13,855 bases of DNA. It comes from an uncultured Pseudomonadota bacterium. GTDB taxonomy: Bacteria; Pseudomonadota; Gammaproteobacteria; Methylococcales; Methylomonadaceae. Positions 1 through 8,261 of this stretch are shown in pieces. The notes beneath the pieces are model-generated. The model saw only the letters and a list, made by a program, of their open reading frames with translations, was not told the DNA's origin and ran no database searches. The stretch is from NCBI GenBank assembly GCA_903953455.1, contig CAJBJW010000158.1:1-13855 (forward strand), written 5' to 3'. Each line of letters begins with the position of its first letter. Positions within the stretch are counted from its first letter, which is position 1. The position numbers were made by a program, and so were the translations under genes.

Positions 1-157
1 AAAGAATCAAAAAAGTTAGAAGGCCAAGCAGTTTTTTTCTAGTCAATCTAGCAGTTGCGGATTTGTTTAAAGCAGTATCAAGTATTCCATTATTTTTTGT
101 GAGTATAAAAGAAAAAAGAGATACACCGTCACCTCAATAACTTATGCACTTTGTGGG
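1..157. other. Leader upstream of the hybrid kinase, no complete gene
   Basis: No ATG occurs before position 144, and that ATG is followed by a stop within eight codons. The kinase frame is open from position 71, just after a TAA at 68-70. Its translation here is basic and then hydrophobic, which looks like the start of the kinase's first membrane helix rather than untranslated DNA. No convincing ribosome binding site or promoter could be placed. Confidence 0.5.
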
Positions 158-3100
158 TTGTCGATAATAGGCATTGTGATTTTAACGGTAGTGACCTCAA
201 TTCAGGTAAATCTATTTTTGAATGAAGAGTTGCGGGCGAGAATTGGTGATATTGTCACGATGATGGCAAAAAATATCGATGGGGATCTACATTCACAAAT
301 TCAAACCATAGAAGATAATAAAAAACCGATTTTTGAAAAATATAAAAACCTATTATGGACTATGCGCGAAGGCGGAACGGAAATCGCCAATGCTTACACC
401 ATGCGAAAACTTGAAAACGGCGATTATGTATTTGTTGTAGACGGTTCAGCTGAAAATCAAAGCGCGACAGGTGAAATTTATCCACAAAAATCGGTCACAC
501 CAACGCTGCAAGAAGCATTATCTACAACAAAAGAAAATGTCGCTAAGAATTATGTTGAAACAGAGGTTTCTCAAGATGATTGGGGTGTTTGGTTATCGGC
601 TTACGCACCCATTTTCACTTCAGATGGTAGGCTTGATAGTATTTTAGGCATCGATATTTCAGCTGGCAGTATTCAAAAACATCAAATTCAACATCTAATT
701 GCCATTTTTATGGCCTCTCTGATTGTTTTTATCATTACCGTACCTTTTGTGTTTAAGTTGATGAATTTTATTCGTGCTATCAATTCTGAAATTGAAGAAG
801 CCAATAATGATATTAGCAATTTACTGGATAATTCAGGGCAAGGCTTTTTATCGTTTAATGCCGATTTGATTATTGATGCGCAATACAGCGTTACTTGTGA
901 GGCGATGCTTTGTGCAGTGCCTGCAGGACAAAATGTGGTGGATTTGTTTTTTTATGATGACAGTGAAAAAGCCATTGTATTTCGCTCAATTATTCCGTCA
1001 CTGTTAATGGAAGAAAATAGTGCTACGCGTGAAAATCTGTTGTCATTACTACCATCAGAAATTCAGCGTAATGAAATGACCCTGAAAATCGAATACAAAA
1101 TGCTCGACAATAATAAATTGATGACCATTTTGACCAATGTGACCCAAGAACGTCGCATGGCAGCATTGCTACTTGAAATGCAACAGGCTAATCTCAAAGA
1201 AACGGAAGCGTGGTATCAAAGCATCATAAATTTTGCGCCCGACGCGTTAATGGTCATCAATCACAATGGTGATTTAGTTTTTTGTAATCGCAAAGCTGAA
1301 GATATGTTTGGTTATGCGAAGGGAGAATTGAAAAATCAGAAATTAACCGATTTGATTTTTTCTGAAGATGATGCTGACAACATGAATTTGGATAATCTAC
1401 ATGGGCGTCATAAAGCAGGTTATCAATTTCCCGTTGTGATGGATTTAAGTCATTTGCCCGATTTAGGTGAACGAGGGGATTGCGCCTGTATTTCGATACG
1501 TGATATTACGGTTTTGAAACAAGAGAAAGCCGCTATTATGGCCGCGAAGGAGATGGCTGAAAACGCCTCAAGAATGAAATCCGATTTTCTTTCCAATATG
1601 AGCCACGAAATTCGCACGCCAATGAATGCGATTATTGGTATGTCGCATTTAGCGATGAACTCTGATTTGACGGTTCGTCAGCGTAATTACATTAAAAAAA
1701 TCCAAAGCTCAAGTCAACATTTGCTTGGCATTATTAACGATATTTTAGATTTTTCGAAAATTGAAGCGGGCAAACTCACCATTGAAAACATTGATTTTGA
1801 ATTGGCACATATTTTAGATGATCTAGCGAATTTAATGTCAGAGAAAACCAATAGCAAAGGGCTAGAGTTGATTTTTAGTATTGCGCCTAATGTCCCCAAA
1901 TTTCTGAATGGCGATCCATTGCGTTTAGGTCAAATTTTAATTAATTATGGCAATAATGCGGTGAAATTTACTGAGAAAGGCGAAATCATTATCAGTATAA
2001 ACGTGTTAGAAGAAACGGAAACGGATGTTATTTTGAAATTTAGTGTCAGCGATACAGGAGTGGGTATTGCTCAGGAAAACAAAGAGAAATTATTTGAATC
2101 CTTCCAACAAGCGGATACGTCAACGAGTCGCCGATACGGTGGGACTGGTCTTGGTTTAGCGATTGCAAAACAGTTAGCCGAGTTGATGCACGGCGAAGTG
2201 GGCGTGGAGAGTGAAATTGGCAAAGGGAGTATTTTTTGGTTTAGTGCAAAACTCGGCAAAGCTAAAGAGCCTGTTAAACATATGGTTTCAAATCTGGATT
2301 TAAGGGGGCGTCATGTCCTTGTGATAGATGATAATGATATGGCGCGACATGTTCTCTATGATTTACTTTCAAGTATGGGATTTAAGGTTTCAGAAGTGGA
2401 TAACGGCAGTTCAGCTTTAGCGATTATTCAAAAAGCCGAGGCTGAAAAATCGCCGATTGAGGTCGTTTACTTGGATTGGCAGATGCCTGAAATGGATGGT
2501 ATTGAAACGGCTAAGGCCATTCAAAAATTGACACTACATAAACAACCTCATTTGATTATGGTATCAGCGTATGGAAACGAAGAGTTAACCAATGAAATTC
2601 AACAGGCGGGTATTAAAAAAATGATGCTCAAACCGGTTACCGCATCACTTTTATTTGATATCACCATCAATGTACTAGGACAGGCAGGTGATCATGTCCA
2701 AGATAGCCATGTCCATCATCGAGGGGCAAATATTGCTGAGGAGTTAGCGATTATCAGTGGCGCATTGATTTTGGTTGTCGAGGATAATGAACTTAATCAA
2801 GAAGTCGCATTGGGGTTGCTTGAAGAAGGCGATTTTGACGTGCATATCGCAAATGATGGCAGGGAAGCTGTTGATATGGTAGCTAAAAATAATTATGACT
2901 TAGTGTTAATGGATGTTCAAATGACTGTGATGGATGGTGTTAGCGCGACGATTGAAATTCGTAAAGACGCCAAAAATAATGCGTTGCCAATTATCGCTAT
3001 GACGGCTAACGCGATGAAACAAGATCGTGAAAAATGTGTTGCAGCGGGTATGAATGGTCATATAGCTAAACCGATTGATCCAAATGAATTATTTAGCACG

Positions 3101-3763
3101 CTTTTGGCGTGGATAAAACCTAAGCCACATTTCAATTCCTCAAAAGTATCGCAAGCTATGAAAAGTGAGGTGTTGCAAGAGGTGATTTTACCCATTGTTG
3201 ACGGTTTAGATGTTGAACTTGGCTTGCAACGTGTGATTGGCAAAAAAACACTTTATATGAATATGCTTCGAAAATATGTCACAAATCAAGCAAATACGTC
3301 CAATGAATTACGCACTGCGTTAGCGATTAATGATTATCAATCAGCAGAACGAATTATTCATAGCGCTAAAAGTGTGAGTGGTAATATTGGCGCAACACAC
3401 TTGGAAGCGATGGCGAAATCAATTGAACACATGATTCATAGCAGTGTAGATAGTGACACTATTTTAAACACCATTTCTCAGTTTGAAATGGGGCAAAATG
3501 CTATGATTACATCAATAAAGTCACAATTACCCACTGATATTGCCGCTGAGCATTTGTTGTCTGTTGATAGATCAAAAGCATCAGCGATTTTTGCACAATT
3601 ACGTCAGTTGTTAGCAGAAAATGACAGTGAAGCAGATGATCTTTTTGAAGAAAATCTTGATGTGATTCGTGTGACGTTAGGTGAGGATGTCTATTTAAAA
3701 TTTAATACAGCAATGCAGGAATTTAACTTCAAGAAAGCATTAGAATTACTTAAAAATGCGTAA
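158..3763 (+). CDS. Membrane-bound hybrid sensor histidine kinase (Cache-PAS-HisKA-HATPase-REC-REC-HPt)
   Basis: This is a multistep phosphorelay kinase of the inner membrane. Residues 1-20 are hydrophobic, about 25-175 form an extracytoplasmic Cache/PDC-like sensor, and 178-202 are the second membrane helix. A PAS domain covers about 350-460. HisKA has H483 in SHEIRTP. The HATPase shows the N box around N596-N600, SDTGVGI at 631-637 and GGTGLGLA at 661-668. Receiver 1 has DD at 724-725, D773 and K825; receiver 2 has ED at 875-876, D919 and K971. The C-terminal HPt has H1068 before SVSGNIGA. All phosphotransfer residues are therefore present. The sensed signal is unknown. The HD-GYP regulator 29 bases downstream is the likely final target. 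The start is doubtful: TTG158 has no ribosome binding site and the frame is open back to position 71, so the real N-terminus is probably longer. Confidence 0.93.
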   Translation: MSIIGIVILTVVTSIQVNLFLNEELRARIGDIVTMMAKNIDGDLHSQIQTIEDNKKPIFEKYKNLLWTMREGGTEIANAYTMRKLENGDYVFVVDGSAENQSATGEIYPQKSVTPTLQEALSTTKENVAKNYVETEVSQDDWGVWLSAYAPIFTSDGRLDSILGIDISAGSIQKHQIQHLIAIFMASLIVFIITVPFVFKLMNFIRAINSEIEEANNDISNLLDNSGQGFLSFNADLIIDAQYSVTCEAMLCAVPAGQNVVDLFFYDDSEKAIVFRSIIPSLLMEENSATRENLLSLLPSEIQRNEMTLKIEYKMLDNNKLMTILTNVTQERRMAALLLEMQQANLKETEAWYQSIINFAPDALMVINHNGDLVFCNRKAEDMFGYAKGELKNQKLTDLIFSEDDADNMNLDNLHGRHKAGYQFPVVMDLSHLPDLGERGDCACISIRDITVLKQEKAAIMAAKEMAENASRMKSDFLSNMSHEIRTPMNAIIGMSHLAMNSDLTVRQRNYIKKIQSSSQHLLGIINDILDFSKIEAGKLTIENIDFELAHILDDLANLMSEKTNSKGLELIFSIAPNVPKFLNGDPLRLGQILINYGNNAVKFTEKGEIIISINVLEETETDVILKFSVSDTGVGIAQENKEKLFESFQQADTSTSRRYGGTGLGLAIAKQLAELMHGEVGVESEIGKGSIFWFSAKLGKAKEPVKHMVSNLDLRGRHVLVIDDNDMARHVLYDLLSSMGFKVSEVDNGSSALAIIQKAEAEKSPIEVVYLDWQMPEMDGIETAKAIQKLTLHKQPHLIMVSAYGNEELTNEIQQAGIKKMMLKPVTASLLFDITINVLGQAGDHVQDSHVHHRGANIAEELAIISGALILVVEDNELNQEVALGLLEEGDFDVHIANDGREAVDMVAKNNYDLVLMDVQMTVMDGVSATIEIRKDAKNNALPIIAMTANAMKQDREKCVAAGMNGHIAKPIDPNELFSTLLAWIKPKPHFNSSKVSQAMKSEVLQEVILPIVDGLDVELGLQRVIGKKTLYMNMLRKYVTNQANTSNELRTALAINDYQSAERIIHSAKSVSGNIGATHLEAMAKSIEHMIHSSVDSDTILNTISQFEMGQNAMITSIKSQLPTDIAAEHLLSVDRSKASAIFAQLRQLLAENDSEADDLFEENLDVIRVTLGEDVYLKFNTAMQEFNFKKALELLKNA

Positions 3764-3792
3764 AAAAACCATTCCATTTGGGACAAAAACCG

Positions 3793-4917
3793 ATGATTGA
3801 CGTACAAAAGTCCACCATTCTTGTTGTGGATGATACACCCGATAACTTAAAGTTGATTAGTGGTTTACTGAAAGATACATATAAAGTAAAAATTGCTACG
3901 AATGGCGAATCAGCGCTTGAAATTGCGCAATCTACTTTTCCGCCAGACCTCATTTTACTCGATATTATGATGCCCGAAATGGATGGCTACGAAGTTTGTA
4001 TGCGCTTAAAAAATGATATTAATACAGCACATATTCCGGTTATCTTTTTAACCGCTAAAACGGAAGTGTCAGATGAAACGAAAGGATTGGAAATGGGTGC
4101 GGTGGATTACATTTCTAAACCCATTAATCCATTGATTTTATTGTCTCGGGTCAAAATACATCTAACCGAAAAAAAAATGCATGATTTTCTCAATGATAAA
4201 AATAGTTTTTTAGAAAATGAAGTCAAAAAACGTACTGCTGAAATCAACGCTATTCAAGATGTTACGATTCACGCTATGGCCTCGCTTGCTGAAACGCGTG
4301 ATAGTGACACTGGACACCACATTCGTCGAACGCAACATTATCTTAAATTGCTGGCAGAAAAAATGCGTTTTCATCCGCGATTTTCAGATTTTCTCGATGA
4401 TGACAATATCATTGATGCACTTTTTAAATCCGCACCACTGCATGATATTGGCAAAATAGGCATTCCAGATAGCGTATTGCTAAAGCCTGGGCGTTTTGAG
4501 CCTGAAGAATTTGAAATCATGAAAAGGCATCCTGAATTAGGTCGCAATGCTATTCTCCATGCAGAGCGTGAGCTGGGCATTGAAGTGCCTTTTTTGAAAT
4601 ACGCTAAAGAAATTGCTTATGCGCATCAAGAAAAATGGGATGGTAGTGGTTATCCATTAGGAATTTCTGGTGATGATATCCCCATTTCAGCGCGTTTAAT
4701 GGCAGTTGCTGATGTCTATGATGCATTGATTAGTCGTCGCGTTTATAAAGACGGTATGTCTCATGAGCAAGCAGTTCAAATTATGATTGAGGGAAGAGGA
4801 ACGCATTTTGACTCCGATATAGTCGATGCTTTTTTGGAATTACAAGAAGATTTTAAGAAAATCGCCGCTAAATTTGCAGATTCTGATGAAGATTTAGTTA
4901 GATCATGTGTAATTTGA
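3793..4917 (+). CDS. Two-component response regulator with HD-GYP domain (RpfG-like cyclic-di-GMP phosphodiesterase)
   Basis: A 374-residue cytoplasmic regulator. The receiver (about 8-125) has DD at 13-14, phosphoacceptor D57 in LLDIMMPEMDG, T87 and K109. A short coiled linker (about 125-160) leads to the HD-GYP domain (about 160-355). That domain has HH at 175-176, HD at 217-218 in HDIGKIGIPD, H246 in HPELG, HQEKWDGSGYP at 278-288 and ADVYDAL at 306-312. The family hydrolyses cyclic-di-GMP to pGpG or GMP. The second residue of the HHE motif is Q279, a change I recall as common in this receiver-HD-GYP subgroup. ATG3793 is preferred over TTG3778 because the receiver begins directly after it and GGGAC lies just upstream. 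Its position behind the hybrid kinase suggests co-transcription and phosphotransfer from that kinase's HPt; this is inferred. Confidence 0.93.
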   Translation: MIDVQKSTILVVDDTPDNLKLISGLLKDTYKVKIATNGESALEIAQSTFPPDLILLDIMMPEMDGYEVCMRLKNDINTAHIPVIFLTAKTEVSDETKGLEMGAVDYISKPINPLILLSRVKIHLTEKKMHDFLNDKNSFLENEVKKRTAEINAIQDVTIHAMASLAETRDSDTGHHIRRTQHYLKLLAEKMRFHPRFSDFLDDDNIIDALFKSAPLHDIGKIGIPDSVLLKPGRFEPEEFEIMKRHPELGRNAILHAERELGIEVPFLKYAKEIAYAHQEKWDGSGYPLGISGDDIPISARLMAVADVYDALISRRVYKDGMSHEQAVQIMIEGRGTHFDSDIVDAFLELQEDFKKIAAKFADSDEDLVRSCVI

Positions 4918-4944
4918 AAAAAGTAGACGAGCATTTTATGCTTT

Positions 4945-5001
4945 GAAGTGTTTTATCACATAACGCTTAACTCTTTTTTGAAACACTTCTCCAGTTTTTT
5001 T
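4945..5001 (+). terminator. Possible terminator after the kinase/HD-GYP pair
   Basis: GAAGTGTTT (4945-4953) and AAACACTTC (4981-4989) are perfect 9-base inverted repeats. Seven T residues follow at 4995-5001, five bases after the stem. The 27-base loop is long and the stem is AT-rich, so it is weaker than a classic intrinsic terminator. A smaller hairpin, AGCAT/ATGCT at 4930-4942 with a TTT loop, sits just before it. Its place 28 bases after the HD-GYP stop and before the next gene's leader supports a terminator role. Confidence 0.4.
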
Positions 5002-5155
5002 AACGCGAATTCCTCGTGTTTCGTTTCTTTGATATTTCTGCGTTTTATTTACTTTAGATTCATATTTGATACGATGAAGTCTATATACGCATTCCAAATG
5101 GGAATTGTGTGAATAAGATGAACTAATCAAGAATAATAATAAAAGGAATATAACG

Positions 5156-7351
5156 ATGAAACTACCTAAGCCTTCGGTGGGCGATTTTTGGGGTGGACTG
5201 GCTGCTATGCTGGTTGCACTTCCCTCGGCTATAGCCTTTGGGGTCACCATTTATGGGGCACTAGGTTCTACCTATGTAGCACAGGGAGCACTGGCAGGCA
5301 TTCTTGGTGCAACCGCATTAGGTCTTGTTTCCCCCATTCTTGGTGGCACTAATCGCCTTATCACAGCTCCATGTGCGCCTGCAGCAGCCGTTTTATCCGC
5401 TTTTGCCGTTGAATTTATGCTCAGTGGCGGCAGTGCACAATCTGTATTACTCATGATGTCGATGCTAGGTCTTTTTGCAGGTATCTTGCAAGTTTTGTTT
5501 GGTATGGTTCGCTTGGGTCAGTTAATTAAATATATGCCCTATACCGTTGTAAGCGGTTATCTTTCTGGCGTTGGTCTTTATATTATTGCAGGTCAAATGC
5601 CTAAATTTCTTGGCGCGCCTAAAGGATCGCATTTCTGGGAATCGATTGCTTCACCCGAATTTTGGAAATGGCAAAGTATTGTCATTGGACTGGTGACAGT
5701 AATCACTATGATTCTTGCTCCTCGAATCACGAAAGCCATACCGGCTGCTATACTTGCATTATTAGTTGGCGTGCTTACCTATTTTGGATTAGGAATAATT
5801 GATCCCACATTGTACAAATTAGAAGGGAATATGTTTGTGGTTGGTCCACTCGGCGGTGGAACCAATGGCGGTTTTGTTGAATCACTGTCATTGCGTTGGC
5901 GCGCTATGAGTGATGTGGATATAAATCAAATTATTCATATTACTGTTCCTGCATTGACGCTAGCTGTACTGCTTTCCATTGATACGCTAAAGACTTGCGT
6001 AGTTCTAGATGCGTTAACACGATCACGTCACAATTCAAATCTTGAACTTATTGGACAGGGGATAGGAAATGTTGCCGCTTCTCTCATTGGCGGCCTACCT
6101 GGTGCTGGTACGATGGGAGCTACGCTGGTGAATATTTCAAGCGGCGCAACAAGTCGATATTCGGGTGTATTTGAAGGTATCTTAGCCTTAGTTGCCTTTC
6201 TTATTCTTGGCGCATTAATTTCGTGGGTGCCAGTGGCTGCACTGGCTGGAATATTGATGGTCATTGGCATACGCATGATTGATCGCCACAGTTTTCAATT
6301 TTTGAAACAGCGTTCTACGATACTCGATTTCTTTATTGTTTTGGCAGTTATTACCACGGCACTAACCGTTAGTTTAATTGCAGCATCGGGCGTGGGTATT
6401 TTCCTTGCCGTCTTTCTTTTTATACGCGAACAAATTGGTGGTACCGTCATACGCCGTAAACTTCCATGTAATGAAACTTTTTCAAAACGATTACGAACGC
6501 ATGATGAATTGGAAGTGCTTGTTATGCATGGTGACCGTGGAATAATGGTTGAATTACAAGGTAGTCTTTTTTTTGGCACAACTAACCAACTTTATCTTGA
6601 GCTGGTAGAAGAAATCAAGACCCGCGACTTCATTATTCTTGATATGCGTCGAGTGCAGTCTATTGATATTACGGTCGCACATCTCCTTGATCAACTTCGA
6701 GATATGATGGCAGATAAAAATGGCTTTTTGATTTATAGCCATCTACCCACGAATCTTTTATCTGGTCAAGATATGCAACAATATTTTGAACAAGTTGGAC
6801 TCGTGCCTCAAAAAAGTGCAGCACGCGTTTTTGATGATATTGATGACGCAAAAGAGTGGGTTGAAAATCGAATTTTGAAAGAAGCAGGCTTTCATCAAGA
6901 AGAAGAAACTTCGTTAAATATTAAAGAGTTTGATTTATTTAAAGGGCGCAAGGAAGAAACGCTTGCTGCATTTGAAACGCATCTCGTGAAAGTCAGTTAC
7001 AGTGCGGGAACAAAAATTTTATCGCGTGGAGATACTGGCGATGATTTATTCTTTGTTCGTAAAGGTTTAATTAGTTTCGTTTTACCGATTGATGCGAATC
7101 ATGTGCGACGCCTTTCTACCTGTGGTCGAGGTGCTTTTTTTGGCGAAATGACTTTTTTAGATGGTTCTGCTCGATCTGCAGACGTTATTGCTATTACGGA
7201 TGTGGATTTATTTGTTCTATCTCGTAAGACTTTTGATACCTTTTCTGAAGAGCACAAAAATGTTGCTTTAAATCTTTTTGAAGGTATGGCAAGTGTACTG
7301 ACTAGACGATTGCGACATCTTAATGCGGAGCTTATTGCCTCACAATCTTAG
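5156..7351 (+). CDS. SulP/SLC26-family anion transporter with STAS and cyclic-nucleotide-binding domains
   Basis: A 731-residue inner-membrane transporter. Residues about 10-425 are the hydrophobic SulP transport domain, including the conserved stretch GGLPGAGTMGATLVNISSG at 312-330. A STAS domain follows at about 453-570, with LDMRRVQSID at 495-504 and T506 near the position of the phosphorylated serine in SpoIIAA-type STAS proteins. Residues about 590-720 form a cyclic-nucleotide-binding fold with the phosphate cassette FGEMTFLDGSARSADV at 662-677. Its E664 and R673 match the ligand-contacting residues of CRP/PKA-type domains, so binding is possible. SulP proteins carry sulfate, bicarbonate or C4-dicarboxylates; the sequence does not decide which. 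The start is supported by AAAGGA about eight bases upstream. The DUF2721 gene follows after 54 bases and may be in the same operon. Confidence 0.93.
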   Translation: MKLPKPSVGDFWGGLAAMLVALPSAIAFGVTIYGALGSTYVAQGALAGILGATALGLVSPILGGTNRLITAPCAPAAAVLSAFAVEFMLSGGSAQSVLLMMSMLGLFAGILQVLFGMVRLGQLIKYMPYTVVSGYLSGVGLYIIAGQMPKFLGAPKGSHFWESIASPEFWKWQSIVIGLVTVITMILAPRITKAIPAAILALLVGVLTYFGLGIIDPTLYKLEGNMFVVGPLGGGTNGGFVESLSLRWRAMSDVDINQIIHITVPALTLAVLLSIDTLKTCVVLDALTRSRHNSNLELIGQGIGNVAASLIGGLPGAGTMGATLVNISSGATSRYSGVFEGILALVAFLILGALISWVPVAALAGILMVIGIRMIDRHSFQFLKQRSTILDFFIVLAVITTALTVSLIAASGVGIFLAVFLFIREQIGGTVIRRKLPCNETFSKRLRTHDELEVLVMHGDRGIMVELQGSLFFGTTNQLYLELVEEIKTRDFIILDMRRVQSIDITVAHLLDQLRDMMADKNGFLIYSHLPTNLLSGQDMQQYFEQVGLVPQKSAARVFDDIDDAKEWVENRILKEAGFHQEEETSLNIKEFDLFKGRKEETLAAFETHLVKVSYSAGTKILSRGDTGDDLFFVRKGLISFVLPIDANHVRRLSTCGRGAFFGEMTFLDGSARSADVIAITDVDLFVLSRKTFDTFSEEHKNVALNLFEGMASVLTRRLRHLNAELIASQS

Positions 7352-7405
7352 GTTAGTAGGATTGAGTAGGATCAGTAAACGAAATTTTATAGGAGTGAAT
7401 CAATC

Positions 7406-7861
7406 ATGTTTTCGAGCACTATGATTTTTAATACACCGTCAGACACACTACAAGTGTCTGCTGCTATTCGTGATGCTGTGGCTCCTGTATTTTTGTTGAC
7501 GGGTATTGGTTCATTTTTAGGTGTTGTTGTAAATCGTTTAGGGAGAACCATTGATCGTGCAAGACATTTGAACGGACTAAATGTTGAGCAACGAAAAAAA
7601 TTTATAAATGAATTTGATATTATTCAAAAAAGAGTTACTTGGATGCGTTTGTCGATTGGTTTATTTATTGTTGCGGGGCTCTGTATTTCACTGTCTGTTG
7701 CGTTGATATTTATTGGTGTGGCGATAAAAATAAACGTATCAAACTTTATTTTGGGTACTTTTATTTTTGCAATGTTTGCTTTAATTTTGGGTATTTTCTG
7801 TTTTTTAAGAGAAATTATTTACGCCACACAAGAAGTGATTACATGGCATCGCCAAGATTAA
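7406..7861 (+). CDS. DUF2721 family membrane protein
   Basis: A 151-residue protein that fits DUF2721, a family of small bacterial membrane proteins without an assigned function. The hallmark near the N-terminus is AVAPVFLLTGIGSFLGVVVN (24-43) followed by RLGRTIDRARHL (44-55). Three membrane helices are visible at about 24-43, 82-106 and 113-135. The segment between the first two is basic and predicted helical. AGGAG at 7391-7395 lies ten bases before the ATG. The gene begins 54 bases after the SulP transporter with no terminator visible between, so co-transcription is likely. Whether it helps the transporter is unknown. Confidence 0.88.
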   Translation: MFSSTMIFNTPSDTLQVSAAIRDAVAPVFLLTGIGSFLGVVVNRLGRTIDRARHLNGLNVEQRKKFINEFDIIQKRVTWMRLSIGLFIVAGLCISLSVALIFIGVAIKINVSNFILGTFIFAMFALILGIFCFLREIIYATQEVITWHRQD

Positions 7862-7883
7862 TTTCAAATATGGATTATTTGAG

Positions 7884-8039
7884 GATGGAAGGAAAAGGGC
7901 TACGCTAAACTGATGTTGAATGATTACTGAATATATAGGGGAAAACCATTATCCAGTGAACTTTAGAGTTGTTGATAAAAGTGAAAACAAAACAAAAAAC
8001 GATTATTTTTTGGAAATGTTTGGAGAGCTTTTATCTTGG
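7884..8039 (+). pseudogene. Fragment of a DDE transposase (IS701/IS4-like), broken
   Basis: One plus-strand frame reads DGRKRATLN, two TGA stops around one codon, then a stretch from ATG7920 that includes PVNFRVVDKSENKTKNDYF and ends ELLSW. The pattern (P-V-N-[FY]-R-x-x-D-K then K-T-K-N-D-[YH]-F) is one I recognise from the catalytic region of IS701/IS4-like DDE transposases, where the next residues should be GL-P-x-x-V-T-G-D-S-W-Y. Here the match stops at W (8037-8039) and the frame continues into unrelated sequence. N- and C-terminal parts are missing, so it is a remnant. A 78-residue reading frame (7920-8156) covers it, but its second half is antisense to the next fragment. Confidence 0.55.
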
Positions 8040-8168
8040 ATTGTGCTTTTTTATTTCGGATTGCTCAAATTCCAGCCACTTTACGACATGATTAAAGTTG
8101 TCTTGAGAGATGCCAACCAGACGTTTCGTTTGCGTGTAATAACGTGCATCAATTAACTCATTTAGGGT
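8031..8168 (-). pseudogene. Possible N-terminal fragment of an IS5-group transposase, broken
   Basis: The minus strand reads LNELIDARYYTQTKRLVGI, then SQDNFNHVVKWLEFEQSE, IKKHNPR and a stop at 8031-8033. The shape 'short helix, R-L-[VT]-G-[IV]-[ST], then F-x-x-[VM]-V' is like the first 40 residues of OrfA-type IS5-group transposases. Nothing of the helix-turn-helix or DDE region follows. The piece meets the opposite-strand transposase fragment at about 8031-8045. It has no start codon and directly follows an in-frame TAA (8169-8171). The family assignment is from memory and tentative; that it is decayed coding sequence is more secure. Confidence 0.4.
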
Positions 8169-8261
8169 TTACGGGTGTTCAAAATTAGATTTAAGTTCTT
8201 GCCTGCGTTCGTTCCCGCTTTTTAAAAGTTCTCGCCTCTTTTCTAAATGAGTAATATGCCA
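8169..8261 (-). pseudogene. Unidentified C-terminal coding remnant
   Basis: In the same minus-strand frame as the preceding fragment, a 30-codon open stretch between stops at 8262-8264 and 8169-8171 reads THLEKRRELLKSGNERRQEL and ends KSNFEHP. It is highly charged and helix-like. It contains an 11-residue near-repeat (RREL then RQEL) produced by a 12-base direct repeat. No family is recognised and there is no start codon. It may be the tail of a truncated gene, part of the neighbouring transposase scar, or chance. Confidence 0.2.

Noticed and set aside
30..55. CTAG-containing direct repeat (tctagtcaatctag) near the window start, with ttttttttctag near the window end
   Set aside because: Too short and AT-rich to indicate an element boundary; similarity of the two window ends is likely chance.
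4936..5250. 104-codon minus-strand reading frame before and over the SulP start
   Set aside because: It overlaps the well-supported SulP N-terminus in antisense, has no ribosome binding site, ends next to the terminator-like hairpin, and its product resembles no family.
7639..7908. 89-codon plus-strand frame overlapping the DUF2721 gene
   Set aside because: It is a shifted-frame shadow: rich in Cys, Tyr and Phe, and the overlapping DUF2721 frame is clearly the conserved one.
7920..8156. 78-codon plus-strand frame taken as one intact small gene
   Set aside because: Its first half matches a transposase core and its second half is antisense to an OrfA-like fragment, so it is a chimera of remnants rather than a gene.
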